64,000 nucleotides of DNA. Origin: Cupriavidus pampae (GTDB lineage: Bacteria > Pseudomonadota > Gammaproteobacteria > Burkholderiales > Burkholderiaceae). Position numbers and translations under genes: made by a program. The DNA is taken from positions 310,001 to 374,000 of the forward strand of contig NZ_CAJZAG010000008.1 in NCBI RefSeq assembly GCF_914271485.1, given 5' to 3'. Below are positions 55,591-64,000 of this stretch, in pieces. The notes beneath the pieces were generated by a model that was not told the DNA's origin, did no database searches, and was given only the letters and a program-made list of their open reading frames with translations. Every line of letters begins with the position of its first letter. Positions within the stretch are counted from its first letter, which is position 1.

Positions 55591-55602
55591 ATTCTCCCAC
55601 AG

Positions 55603-56925
55603 CTACTTGGAAATGCGCAGGATCTCCGAGGCGAGTTTGGCGAAGCAGGGCCGGAGATCATTGATGGTGGCCGCGTAACAGTAGATACCGCTGGGTTGCT
55701 TGCTGTTGTACTGCGGGGCATCGGCGGTGTTGGCCATATTGCGCAGCAGATCGGCGTCGAAGCCACCGTTGCCGTCGAGCCCGAGCGTGAAGATATACAT
55801 GCCGGCGTCGCGCATGGACGATGCCATGGCGAGCGGCACGTTGGTCGCCGCGTTGTACACGTTGAGTGCAAGGTTGTTGCCGTTGGTCGCCGATGTCACC
55901 GTGTTCGGCTTGCTGCCGACAATCAGGAATTCGGTGTCGCTGGCGTTATGCGCGTTGTAATAGGTTGGCATCTGCGTCGGCGCCTTGTTGCCGCTCAGCG
56001 AATCGCAGTTGCCGGTCAGGGTCGTGTTCTGCTTGTCGAACGCGTAATAGCCGGAGGGCGTGGCGGTCGTGGAGGACGCGGTGATGCCGCCCACGCAGGT
56101 GCGATTGCCGTTGAGCGGGTACGTGGCCGCGAGCGTATTGGGACGGCCATCGGAGAAGAACACCACCACGCGCAGGCTCGAACGATTGGTCTGCGGGATG
56201 CTGTTGAGCTGATCGCGCGCCTGCCAGAGCCCCTCGGCGTAATTGGTATTGCCACCGTTGCTCATATTGGTGATCTTGGTCTGCATCGCCGGCCGATCGA
56301 AGCCGCGCTGCGTGGTACGGATGGCCACATCGGTCAGACCGCCTGACGAGAAATGCACAAGCCCCACGCGATCGGTGGTCGGACTGAACTGGTTCAGGAA
56401 GCTGTTGGCGTTGGACCGCACCGTGCTCCACACCGGGTTCATCGAGCCCGACGAGTCGATCACGAAGATCATATCGAGATCCTTGCGAATCGAGGTGGAC
56501 GTGGCCGCTACCGCGACGTTATTGAAGCCAAGCACCTTGAGCAGCGTCAGCGGCATGGTGCTGGTCGCCGACACGGAGATCGTTACCTTGCCCTGCTCGA
56601 ACTGCACCGATGGCGTATTCAGCGAGGGCGTGCCGCGCAGATAGCCATTGGCGAAGTTCGCATGGAAGAAGTCGGAGGCGGCCTGCTGCGCGGCGGCGGT
56701 CTGCTGCGCCTGCGTGGTGCCATTGGTCACCGCGCGCGCGGCGGCCACCGCGGCCGAGTCGACCGCGGCGTTGAGGCGCGCCTTGGTCACGTACGCCATG
56801 CCCGCATCGACCGCGAGCCCGACGATGCCGGCCAGCCCGATCATCGTCAGTGCCGCAATGATCGTGATCTGGCCACGTTGACGATAATGTCCTGGGTGCG
56901 GATGTCGTGGGGATAGGGTTCTCAT
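55603..56925 (-). CDS. tadG: TadG-like minor pilus protein with von Willebrand factor A domain
   Basis: A 440-residue protein with the pseudopilin-like N-terminal helix of TadE/TadG proteins (about residues 20-40, ITIIAALTMIGLAGIVGLAV), then a von Willebrand factor A domain. The MIDAS motif DSSGS is at residues 157-161. TadG proteins take part in Flp pilus assembly or adhesion in the periplasm. The start at 56925 has GGGAGG before it. It is the last tad gene in this run and is followed by the metallophosphoesterase gene. Confidence 0.82.
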   Translation of the reverse strand: MRTLSPRHPHPGHYRQRGQITIIAALTMIGLAGIVGLAVDAGMAYVTKARLNAAVDSAAVAAARAVTNGTTQAQQTAAAQQAASDFFHANFANGYLRGTPSLNTPSVQFEQGKVTISVSATSTMPLTLLKVLGFNNVAVAATSTSIRKDLDMIFVIDSSGSMNPVWSTVRSNANSFLNQFSPTTDRVGLVHFSSGGLTDVAIRTTQRGFDRPAMQTKITNMSNGGNTNYAEGLWQARDQLNSIPQTNRSSLRVVVFFSDGRPNTLAATYPLNGNRTCVGGITASSTTATPSGYYAFDKQNTTLTGNCDSLSGNKAPTQMPTYYNAHNASDTEFLIVGSKPNTVTSATNGNNLALNVYNAATNVPLAMASSMRDAGMYIFTLGLDGNGGFDADLLRNMANTADAPQYNSKQPSGIYCYAATINDLRPCFAKLASEILRISK

Positions 56926-56945
56926 GGCGCCTCCCGCCTGATAGC

Positions 56946-57596
56946 TCAGAACACCGTTGACGAGTAAAGATTGGGGCCTAGCGTCGGCATGCTCAGCGCG
57001 CCGATACCGAGCCCCTGGAAGAACATGTTGAAGCTGTAGTACGACTCGACGACCCAGATCACCTGGCCATCGCTCAGCTTGCCGGGCATCGTGTTGGCGG
57101 TCGGGGACGACGTGCCGGCCGCGGGCAGTCCGGTGCAACTGCCATCGTTGCCCCAGCGGCTGCAGCCGCCATAGATCTTGCTGGCTGGGGCGGTACCGCC
57201 GATGTTCCAGCCGCCGGTCCAGCGGTACTGCTCGATCACGATATTGCGCACCGTGCAGTTGGTGCCGGCCTTGTTGCAGTTTTCGGCATTGCCCATGACC
57301 CGGCTTACGTAGATCATGCCGCGCCGGCCCATATCGAGCGGTGGCGTGGTCTGCGCGAGCGAGTTCATGATGACCTGCGGCGTCTGCGGACTGCGCGAGG
57401 CCAGGCTGGCGCCTTCGCGCGTGAGGTTGACGAGGATCAGGTTGGCCTGGATCGCGCGCGCGAAGTCGATCAGCGGCAGCGTGAGGAACACGAAGATCGG
57501 CAGCAGGATGGCGAATTCGATGACCGCAATGCCGCGTTCAGCATCGCGCCGGGTCCTGCGTTGCAACGTGCGGCGAGGGATGAGGGCGGGACGCAT
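56946..57596 (-). CDS. tadE: TadE-like pseudopilin (first copy)
   Basis: A 216-residue TadE-family protein. A short charged N-terminus precedes the conserved GIAVIEFAILLPIFVFLTLP helix with glutamate at the fifth position of the helix (VIEFA). The C-terminal periplasmic part has four Cys and aromatic residues, likely disulfide-bonded. It overlaps the second tadE by 1 nt (TGATG), so the pair is coupled. Confidence 0.82.
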   Translation of the reverse strand: MRPALIPRRTLQRRTRRDAERGIAVIEFAILLPIFVFLTLPLIDFARAIQANLILVNLTREGASLASRSPQTPQVIMNSLAQTTPPLDMGRRGMIYVSRVMGNAENCNKAGTNCTVRNIVIEQYRWTGGWNIGGTAPASKIYGGCSRWGNDGSCTGLPAAGTSSPTANTMPGKLSDGQVIWVVESYYSFNMFFQGLGIGALSMPTLGPNLYSSTVF

Positions 57597-58114
57597 CAGA
57601 AGGCCTCGTTGCGCATGGTGGCCGCTACACGAAAGCGGTACTTGCCACCGGTGGAGCTATAGAACGCGGCCACGACGGGCGTGAGCAGCGGCCAGTTGCA
57701 GGTGACCTCGATGATCACGATGTCGCCAGCGCCGCCAAACATGCCCGCGCCACTGGCCTGCGAGGTGCCGTTGACCCGCGTGGAGACCTGCGCGTTGGAC
57801 ATATCGAACACGCCGAGCGAACTCTCCTGGATTTTCTCGAGCACGGCGCGATAACGCTGCGGCGCGCTCGTGTTGGGGTCGAGCGCGTTCTGGCCGGTGA
57901 TGGCGTAGCGCGCGCCCTCGCGCACCGCGTGCTGCATCGTCAGGTTGGCCCACATCATCGCGCTGAAGTCGATGATCGAGAACAGCATCAGGAAGAACAG
58001 CGGGGCGACCAGCGCGAACTCCACCGCGCTGGCGCCACGGGTGCGGTGCGCGCGGCGCGGGCCACTTGATTGGGTAGATGAGCGGGTGGACGGGCGAAGC
58101 ATGCGGGCAGTCAT
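57596..58114 (-). CDS. tadE: TadE-like pseudopilin (second copy)
   Basis: A 172-residue TadE-family protein with the N-terminal helix GASAVEFALVAPLFFLMLFS and VEF motif. Periplasmic C-terminus with one cysteine (VTCNWPLLTP). The start at 58114 has AAGGGGGT before it. Together with the first tadE it probably forms a heterodimer of minor pilins needed for Flp pilus assembly. Confidence 0.82.
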   Translation of the reverse strand: MTARMLRPSTRSSTQSSGPRRAHRTRGASAVEFALVAPLFFLMLFSIIDFSAMMWANLTMQHAVREGARYAITGQNALDPNTSAPQRYRAVLEKIQESSLGVFDMSNAQVSTRVNGTSQASGAGMFGGAGDIVIIEVTCNWPLLTPVVAAFYSSTGGKYRFRVAATMRNEAF

Positions 58115-58164
58115 GGTGATACCCCCTTGCGATAAGACAGGACCAGCAGTGACGGGACCAGCGG

Positions 58165-59121
58165 CTAGCCGCCCTGTCCCATCATGAACGGCATCAACGC
58201 GCGATAGAACTGCAGCGCCGGCGAGCCAAGCAGCACGACCATCAGCGACGGAAAGATAAAGAAGATCAGTGGGAACAGCAGCTTGACCGCGATCTTGGCC
58301 GCGCATTCCTCGGCGCGCTGACGGCGCCGCGTCCGCAGCGAGTCGGCCTGCACGCGCAACGATTCGGCGATGCTGGTACCGAAGCGGTCGGCCTGCACGA
58401 GCATGCTCACCAGCATGTCGACATCCTCGACGTCGGTGCGCAGCGCGAGATTGCGCAGCGCCTTCTCGCGCGAGAGGCCGGCGCGCAGCTCCAGCACCAG
58501 CAGTTCGAGTTCCTCGCCCAGTGCGCCGCGCTGCGTGCGCAGTTCCTCCACCACCTTGAGCAGCGCCGCGTCGAGCGCAAGACCCGCTTCCACACATACG
58601 GTGATCAGATCGAGCGCGTCGGGGAACGCCTCGAAGATCTCCTGCTTGCGCTGGCGAATGCGGCGGCGCAGGAGGAGATCGGGCAGATAGAAGCCCGCGA
58701 TCGCCGCCGCGAGCATTGCCACCGGCAGCAGGCGCGGATTGTCCTCGCTGACCACGCCACCGGTGGCCAGGAACACGCCCAGCGGAAAGGCCAGCGCGAG
58801 CGCGGTCTTGGCCGCGAAGTAGAGCGGAATCGCGGAGGGGCCGCGCCAGCCCGCGTTCATAAAGCGCGTGCGCAGTACCGAAGCATCCCAGCCATCCTTG
58901 GGCACGGCCATCTTGGCCAGCGGCTTCGACGCCAGCGCGAGCCGCCGCAGCCATTCGTCCTGCTGGAGCACCGGGGGCGTACCGTCTTCGCCCGTGGCGC
59001 GCGCGGCGTCCTGAATGCGCCTGCGCATCGCATTGGGCTGGATCAGCAGCATCGCCGCTAGCGCGGCGCCGAACGCGAGCACGAAGGTCAGCACCAGCAC
59101 CGCGATCTGTTCGATTTTCAT
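58165..59121 (-). CDS. tadC: Tad pilus inner-membrane platform protein TadC
   Basis: A T2SF (GspF-like) domain protein of 318 residues. The conserved acidic helix FEAFPDALDLITVCVEAGLA and the second half VEDVDMLVSMLVQADRFGTS are typical, and membrane helices lie at the N-terminus, middle and C-terminus. TadB and TadC together make the inner-membrane platform of the Flp pilus. tadB lies 15 bp upstream on the same strand. Confidence 0.88.
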   Translation of the reverse strand: MKIEQIAVLVLTFVLAFGAALAAMLLIQPNAMRRRIQDAARATGEDGTPPVLQQDEWLRRLALASKPLAKMAVPKDGWDASVLRTRFMNAGWRGPSAIPLYFAAKTALALAFPLGVFLATGGVVSEDNPRLLPVAMLAAAIAGFYLPDLLLRRRIRQRKQEIFEAFPDALDLITVCVEAGLALDAALLKVVEELRTQRGALGEELELLVLELRAGLSREKALRNLALRTDVEDVDMLVSMLVQADRFGTSIAESLRVQADSLRTRRRQRAEECAAKIAVKLLFPLIFFIFPSLMVVLLGSPALQFYRALMPFMMGQGG

Positions 59122-59136
59122 CTCGCTCTCCCGGCG

Positions 59137-60114
59137 TTAGACATGGATCCGCACGATGCGGCGCATCCACACGAGCCCCAGCAACATCAGCAGCAGCGCA
59201 TAGCCGACGATCCACGGACCGGCCGGATCGGTGCGCAATGGCTTGAGAAACGCCGGATTGACGAGGTACATCGCACCCGCGAGCCCGAATGGCAGCAGCG
59301 AGAGGATGATCCCGGACAGCCGGCCTTCGGCCGACAGCACGCGCACCTGGCCCATCAGCTTCATGCGTTCGCGGATGATCTGGCTGACGTTGCCGAGGAT
59401 CTCGGCGAGATTGCCGCCGGACTCGCGCTGGATCAGCACCGCGATGACGAGGTAGCGCAGGTCGGGCAGCGGCGCACGCTCGGCGAGGTTGGTCAGCGAG
59501 TCGTGCATCGAGGCGCCGTAGTTAATTTCGTCGAACGTGGTCCTGAACTCGGCACCGAGCGGATCGGACAACTCCGAGCCGGCCATGTCGAGCGCGCTCG
59601 AGAACGAATGGCCCGCGCGTAGCGCGCGGCTGATCATGTCGGCGGCTTCAGGCAGTTGCGTTTCGATACGCGCGAGACGGCGCGCGCGGCGACGCTGTAC
59701 GTGCCAGAACGGCAGCGCGAGCCAGCCGACGCACGCGATAGTCAGCAGCAGTTCGGGCACACCGAGCAGTCGGCCCAGCAGCCACAGCGCGACCGGTGGC
59801 AACAGCGTGACGATGGCGAACGTGGAAACGTTCCACGACAGCCCCGACTGCATCAGCATGCGATCGAGCGCGTGGATGCGCGGCATGCGCTTGAGCATCG
59901 CCGCGAGGAACGGCGAGCGGCTGAACGCGCGGTCCTTGACGATCGAGCCGCTGGCATCGTCCTGCCATGACGCCTCCGACACCGCGCGCAGACGACGATC
60001 GAAACGGCGCGCGGCGGCGCTGTGGCGGCGCATCCACCATTGATAGCCGAGCGCGAGCATCACGACGATGGCGATGAACAGCGATAGCGCGAAGCCGATC
60101 AGCGTGTTGTCCAT
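59137..60114 (-). CDS. tadB: Tad pilus inner-membrane platform protein TadB
   Basis: A second T2SF-domain protein, 325 residues. It shares the platform architecture: N-terminal helix (LIGFALSLFIAIVVMLALGY), the T2SF helix LPEAADMISRALRAGHSFSSAL and SGIILSLLPFGLAGAMYLV near the C-terminus. It is 15 bp from tadA upstream and 15 bp from tadC downstream, consistent with one operon. Confidence 0.88.
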   Translation of the reverse strand: MDNTLIGFALSLFIAIVVMLALGYQWWMRRHSAAARRFDRRLRAVSEASWQDDASGSIVKDRAFSRSPFLAAMLKRMPRIHALDRMLMQSGLSWNVSTFAIVTLLPPVALWLLGRLLGVPELLLTIACVGWLALPFWHVQRRRARRLARIETQLPEAADMISRALRAGHSFSSALDMAGSELSDPLGAEFRTTFDEINYGASMHDSLTNLAERAPLPDLRYLVIAVLIQRESGGNLAEILGNVSQIIRERMKLMGQVRVLSAEGRLSGIILSLLPFGLAGAMYLVNPAFLKPLRTDPAGPWIVGYALLLMLLGLVWMRRIVRIHV

Positions 60115-60129
60115 GTCGATCTCCCTATG

Positions 60130-61560
60130 TCATACATCGAAACGCACCGACGGTTCGTAGAGCCGCTCGGGCACCGACAGTCCGAACGCGGCCAGCCGAT
60201 CCGAGAAGTGCGGGCGCACACCGGTGGCGCAGAAGTAGCCTTTGACGCGGCCGTCGGCATCGACGCCGGAGCGCTTGAACGTGAAGATCTCCTGCATGTT
60301 GACCACGTCGCTCTCCATGCCGGTCACCTCCTGGATGCTCAGCAGCTTGCGGCGGCCGTCGGTCAGGCGCGAGATCTGCAGGATGACCGTGATGGCCGAG
60401 GTGATCTGCTGACGCATGGTGCGCGGCGGCAGCGCGAGGCCCGCCATGCTGACCATGTTCTCGAGCCGCGTAAGCGCATCGCGCGGGCTGTTCGCGTGGA
60501 TCGTGGCGAGCGAGCCTTCGTGGCCGGTGTTCATCGCGTGCAGCATGTCGAGCGCTTCCGCGCCGCGCACTTCGCCGAGGATGATCCGGTCCGGCCGCAT
60601 CCGCAGCGCGTTGCGCACCAGCGAACGCTGCGTGATCTCGCCGCGGCCCTCGATATTGGGCGGGCGCGTTTCCAGCCGCAGCACGTGGTCCTGACGCAGT
60701 TGCAGTTCGGCCGCGTCCTCGATCGTCACCACACGCTCGCTGGCCGGAATAAAGCCCGACAGGATATTGAGCATAGTGGTCTTGCCGCTGCCGGTACCGC
60801 CCGAGATCAGGATATTGAGCTTGGCCTTGACCATCGCCTCGATCAGCTGCGCCATCGGTGGCGTGAGGGTCTGCAGCTCGATCAGATCCTTGATCATCAA
60901 CGGATTGACGGCGAAGCGGCGAATCGAGAGCAGCGGTCCATCGACGGCCGAGGGTGGGATGATCGCGTTGATCCGCGAACCGTCCGGCAGGCGTGCATCG
61001 ACCATCGGGCTCGATTCGTCGATGCGCCGGCCCACGCGCGAGACCATGCGGTCGATCACCTTCATCAGATGCGCATCGTCGTGGAAGGTGACGTCGGTGA
61101 GTTCGAGCTTGCCGCGCCGTTCCACATAGACCTTGCTCGCGGTATTGACGAGAATGTCCGAGATCGTGGGGTCGGCCAGCAGCGGTTCGAGCGGGCCATA
61201 GCCGAGCATCTCGTCGCGCACGTCGGACACCAGTCGGCGCCGCTCGGCCTCGTTGATCGGGATATTGCGCTCCTCGATAATCCGTTCGACCAGCACCGCG
61301 ATCTCGCGGCGCACCTGGTCGGCGGTCAGGCGCTGCAGCTTCTCCAGTTCCACGCGCTCGATGATGGCCGCATGGATCTCGAGCTTCAGTTGCTGATAAG
61401 CGGTATTGGCGGTGTTGGTGGTGTGGGTGGTGTGGATAGTGGTATGGGCACCGGGCTGGCTGCCACCGCTGGCACCGCACGCGCCCGGCGTCGCGCGCTC
61501 GGCCACATGGTCCGGCACCGCTTCGCCGGCTTTCTCGAACAGTTGGGCGCGCAGGGACAT
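60130..61560 (-). CDS. tadA: Tad pilus ATPase TadA/CpaF
   Basis: A 476-residue secretion ATPase of the VirB11/GspE superfamily. Walker A GGTGSGKT lies at about residues 254-261, with the following acidic [17 protein letters not shown] (Asp box), Walker B region [18 protein letters not shown] and a His box (THANSP-like [11 protein letters not shown]). It powers both extension and retraction of the Flp pilus. A Thr/His/Asn-rich low-complexity stretch (about residues 40-55) lies in the N-terminus. Confidence 0.93.
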   Translation of the reverse strand: MSLRAQLFEKAGEAVPDHVAERATPGACGASGGSQPGAHTTIHTTHTTNTANTAYQQLKLEIHAAIIERVELEKLQRLTADQVRREIAVLVERIIEERNIPINEAERRRLVSDVRDEMLGYGPLEPLLADPTISDILVNTASKVYVERRGKLELTDVTFHDDAHLMKVIDRMVSRVGRRIDESSPMVDARLPDGSRINAIIPPSAVDGPLLSIRRFAVNPLMIKDLIELQTLTPPMAQLIEAMVKAKLNILISGGTGSGKTTMLNILSGFIPASERVVTIEDAAELQLRQDHVLRLETRPPNIEGRGEITQRSLVRNALRMRPDRIILGEVRGAEALDMLHAMNTGHEGSLATIHANSPRDALTRLENMVSMAGLALPPRTMRQQITSAITVILQISRLTDGRRKLLSIQEVTGMESDVVNMQEIFTFKRSGVDADGRVKGYFCATGVRPHFSDRLAAFGLSVPERLYEPSVRFDV

Positions 61561-61588
61561 GGCGGATCTCCGTGAATATCTCGGTCAG

Positions 61589-62797
61589 TCAGGCTTGCTT
61601 GCCGAGCGCGAGCGGACGGGCCGGCGCCGAGCGGTGACCCAGCAGCCGCGAGAACAATCCCTCCTCGCGTGCGCCGGTCTGCGGGAACATCTCATCGACC
61701 ATCTGCGTGAGCGCGCGCGAGATTGCGCTGTGCGGCGCGAGCTGCAGCACGGGCACGCCCTGGTTGGCCGCTTCGCGCGCGGTCTTCGGGTCGGCGGGCA
61801 GCGTATGGGCCAGGCGCGCGCCAAGCGTGTCCTCGAGCTGGCGCGCGGTGATTGGCGCGTGGCGGTCGAACTGATTGACGACGATCTGCGTGCGTTCGGC
61901 CGGATAGCCGAGCGAGCGGAAGATCTCCATCAGATGACGACCCGCGCGCAGGTAGGGCAACGACAGCTGCGCGACGCAATGAATCGTGTCGCTATGGTCG
62001 AGCACCATGATCGACGACGGGTTGATCTCCTGGCCGACGTCGAACACCACCACGTCGTAGGCCGGCCGTGCGAGGTCCAGGATCAGTTCAAGGTGCGCGG
62101 CCTTGAGGTCGCCGGCCTTGACCGGATCGCCGGCACCCGCGATCACGTCGAGATTCGGATGCGCATGCGTGATGCAGGCGTCGAGCAGCGCAAGGTCGAG
62201 GCGCCCGGCTTGCTGGCAGATATCGGCGAGCGTGGCGGGCGGGGTCTTGTCGGTGACGACGAACGCGGCATCGCCGAACTGCTGCACGAGGTCCACCAGC
62301 AGCACGCGCTGGCCGCGCTGCGCGGCAATGGCGTATGCGAAGTTCGCGGCGACGAAGGTCGTGCCCGCGCCGCCCTTGCACGACGAGAACGCGATGGTGC
62401 GCGCCTCGGCCTGCGTCGTGGCCGGGGCGCGTCCGGCCACGCGGGCGAGCTCGGCGGTGAACTCGCGCGGATCGAGCGGCCAGCGCAACACGCTGCGCAC
62501 GCCCAGGCGCATCGCGCGCATCAGCAGGTCCGCGCTGGGTGCCGGCGTGACGAGGATGCAGGGGACGTCGCCCGGTTCCGGGAAGCGCTGGCGCAGCCGT
62601 TCGAGCACCTCGGTGTCGAACTCATCCGCCTGCAACACGAGGAAGTCCGAGGCGTGGATCAGTCCGGGCATGGCGAGCGCCTTGGCCGGCTCCACGCACA
62701 CGAGCTGCGGCTGGCGCTGGATGTCGGCCTGCTGGGCCAGCGCCAGCATCTGACGTGCGCGGGTATCGTCGGCCGACACCAGGATGAGCTTAGCCAT
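61589..62797 (-). CDS. tadZ: Tad pilus localisation protein TadZ/CpaE
   Basis: A 402-residue protein. An atypical receiver-like domain covers about the first 120 residues, followed by a ParA/MinD-type ATPase whose P-loop reads KGGAGTT (about 141-147), lacking the usual lysine of GKT, as in many CpaE/TadZ proteins. The start at 62797 gives MAKLILVSADDTRARQM with CGGAGA upstream. It marks the site of Tad machinery assembly. tadA is downstream. Confidence 0.87.
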   Translation of the reverse strand: MAKLILVSADDTRARQMLALAQQADIQRQPQLVCVEPAKALAMPGLIHASDFLVLQADEFDTEVLERLRQRFPEPGDVPCILVTPAPSADLLMRAMRLGVRSVLRWPLDPREFTAELARVAGRAPATTQAEARTIAFSSCKGGAGTTFVAANFAYAIAAQRGQRVLLVDLVQQFGDAAFVVTDKTPPATLADICQQAGRLDLALLDACITHAHPNLDVIAGAGDPVKAGDLKAAHLELILDLARPAYDVVVFDVGQEINPSSIMVLDHSDTIHCVAQLSLPYLRAGRHLMEIFRSLGYPAERTQIVVNQFDRHAPITARQLEDTLGARLAHTLPADPKTAREAANQGVPVLQLAPHSAISRALTQMVDEMFPQTGAREEGLFSRLLGHRSAPARPLALGKQA

Positions 62798-62858
62798 TGC
62801 GAATCTCCGTTGTGTGCGAATGCAGGGTCCAATGCGGCAGGTGCCGCGATGGACGATC

Positions 62859-63152
62859 TCAGGGCGAGCCCACGCTGTTGCCGCCGACGCCAATCACGTA
62901 CGCGCTGGTGTCGGTCGGCGGGTTGCGGAACGACTGGTTGTAGCGATCCATCGCGAACGTGGCGGCGCGGCCATCGACGCCGGTGACCGGGTCGGGGTTG
63001 TACGGCGCGTTCGGATTGAGCGTCTGCATCATGCGCGCGGTGCGCACGGCATCACCGAAGTTCGCGTCCCACACGGGCGAGGTGTTCATGCAGCCCGCGA
63101 GGCTCAGCGTGGCCAGCGCGGCGAGGACGGTAACGATTGAGCGGTGGTTCAT
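62859..63152 (-). CDS. Small Tad-locus lipoprotein
   Basis: A 97-residue lipoprotein with lipobox LAGC (Cys about 21). The mature part is short and rich in Asn/Pro (TLNPNAPYNPDPVTGVDGRA) and aromatic residues. It lies between the secretin and tadZ genes, where Tad loci often have a pilotin-like or CpaD-like lipoprotein, so it may help the secretin. The family is not certain. Confidence 0.7.
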   Translation of the reverse strand: MNHRSIVTVLAALATLSLAGCMNTSPVWDANFGDAVRTARMMQTLNPNAPYNPDPVTGVDGRAATFAMDRYNQSFRNPPTDTSAYVIGVGGNSVGSP

Positions 63153-63180
63153 GTCAGTCTCCTTGACGATGACGTTCGCG

Positions 63181-64000
63181 TTATTGCGTGCCGCCCGCGA
63201 CCATCGTCGATGGCGAGTTGGGAGGCAGCGCAGCCGTGGGCGTGAAGCCGCCGATTACTGGGGGTGACATCGGGGGTGACACTGGCGCTGACGGCAGCGG
63301 TGCCAGCGGCGTCGCCGTGACGGCGGGCTCCGCGACGGTGCTCACCGTGACAGGCGGTGCGATCGAGGTGATGGGCGCTGGTGCGCTGCCCGGCGCCGGC
63401 ATCGGCGCGGGCATGCCAGTGGTGGGCGCCGCCGTCGGCATCTGCGCGGGCGGAGGCACGACCATCGGCGGCGTGCGCGGATGACCTTCCATATTGCCGT
63501 TGATAAAGACCTCGCCCGGCGTGACGGGCCCGAACGAATCGGTCGGCAGCGGATAGTTCGCCGGCAGCGGCTTGACCAGGCGCGGCGTCACCACGAACAT
63601 GAGCTCGCTGCGGTCCTGCTGGAAGTTCGTGCTGCGGAACAGGTTGCCGAGAATCGGCAGCTCGCCGGCGCCGGGCAATCCCTTGAGGCTGCCAGTCACA
63701 TTGCTCTTGATCAGGCCTCCGATCGCGAAGCTTTGACCGTCCATCACCTGCAACGTGGTGGACGCGCGGCGCGTGTTGATCAGCGGCAGGATGGTCGAGC
63801 CCGACAGGTTCGGCGCGGTCAGCGCCACGCCGGTCGGCGACAGCTCCGAGACCTCCGGTGCCACCTTGAGGTTGATGCGGCCGTTGGCCAGGACCGTGGG
63901 CGTGAAGCGCAGGCCTACGCCGAATGTTTCTTCCTGCAGCACGATCGAGGTCACGCCGCCGAACGTCGATTGCGGCACCGGGATAAACACCTTGCCGCCC
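63181..64000 (-). CDS. rcpA: Tad secretin RcpA/CpaC, C-terminal part (5' end outside window)
   Basis: C-terminal part of a secretin that forms the outer-membrane pore for the Flp pilus. The secretin core includes FTPTVLANGRINLKVAPEVS and the end LPILGNLFRSTNFQQDRSEL then MFVVTPRLVKPL. The reading frame is open to the right edge, so the gene begins outside the window. A Pro/Ala/Thr-rich tail of about 130 residues follows the core, unlike shorter RcpA tails. It heads the visible tad run; flp and rcpC-type genes probably lie beyond the edge. Confidence 0.85.
   Translation of the reverse strand, partial: GGKVFIPVPQSTFGGVTSIVLQEETFGVGLRFTPTVLANGRINLKVAPEVSELSPTGVALTAPNLSGSTILPLINTRRASTTLQVMDGQSFAIGGLIKSNVTGSLKGLPGAGELPILGNLFRSTNFQQDRSELMFVVTPRLVKPLPANYPLPTDSFGPVTPGEVFINGNMEGHPRTPPMVVPPPAQMPTAAPTTGMPAPMPAPGSAPAPITSIAPPVTVSTVAEPAVTATPLAPLPSAPVSPPMSPPVIGGFTPTAALPPNSPSTMVAGGTQ

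Overview
The window is high-GC chromosomal DNA from a betaproteobacterium of the family Burkholderiaceae, most probably Cupriavidus or a close relative. The protein sequences, the zapB-zapA-6S RNA order, the DUF3460-scpA-panC run, a perfect CIRCE before groESL and a Tad pilus locus all fit that group. The genus is inferred from protein resemblance. No tRNA, rRNA, CRISPR array, transposase or integrase was seen.

Layout. 1-3534: the end of a malonyl-CoA synthase gene, then a minus-strand block of zapB, zapA, 6S RNA with its terminator, an EVE-domain gene and a SIMPL-domain gene. 3741-16600: corrinoid uptake and late cobalamin assembly. A sigma-70 promoter and a cobalamin riboswitch lead into btuB-btuC-btuD-cobO-cobT-cobS-cobC. 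A convergent minus-strand set (cobU, cbiB, Thr-P decarboxylase, btuF) and a divergent cobQ complete it. Together these genes import corrinoids, adenosylate them, attach aminopropanol and build the lower ligand. No corrin-ring synthesis genes are present here. 16663-28349: an orphan ParA, a GNAT acetyltransferase, a PepSY membrane protein, panC, scpA, DUF3460, tamA-tamB and a BamE-like lipoprotein. 28359-36515: metG, an OmpA-like lipoprotein, apbC, sodC, dcd and a large Arg/Lys/Orn decarboxylase with a structured leader.

36511-41659: a 12-bp tandem repeat that reiterates the decarboxylase stop codon, two hairpins with U-tracts, an unrecognised 321-residue protein, a TRAP permease pair without its binding protein, and argH. 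41740-48636: a minus-strand tripartite RND efflux system (outer membrane factor, adaptor, pump) followed by an ECF-like sigma factor and a zinc-finger anti-sigma factor. 48932-51164: groESL under an overlapping sigma-32/sigma-70 promoter and CIRCE. 51169-54759: a second ECF sigma/anti-sigma pair, divergent from a DUF305/beta-propeller pair, with matching promoter-like motifs facing both ways. 54766-64000: a metallophosphoesterase and a minus-strand Tad (Flp) pilus cluster (tadG, two tadE, tadC, tadB, tadA, tadZ, a lipoprotein and a secretin cut by the window edge).

The most interesting signals are the divergent ECF promoter pair with its metal-protein-like targets, the three-hairpin leader of the decarboxylase, the unknown gene whose 5' end coincides with a terminator-like hairpin, a perfect inverted repeat over the 6S RNA promoter, and short tandem repeats of period 9, 12 or 15 bp inside several genes.
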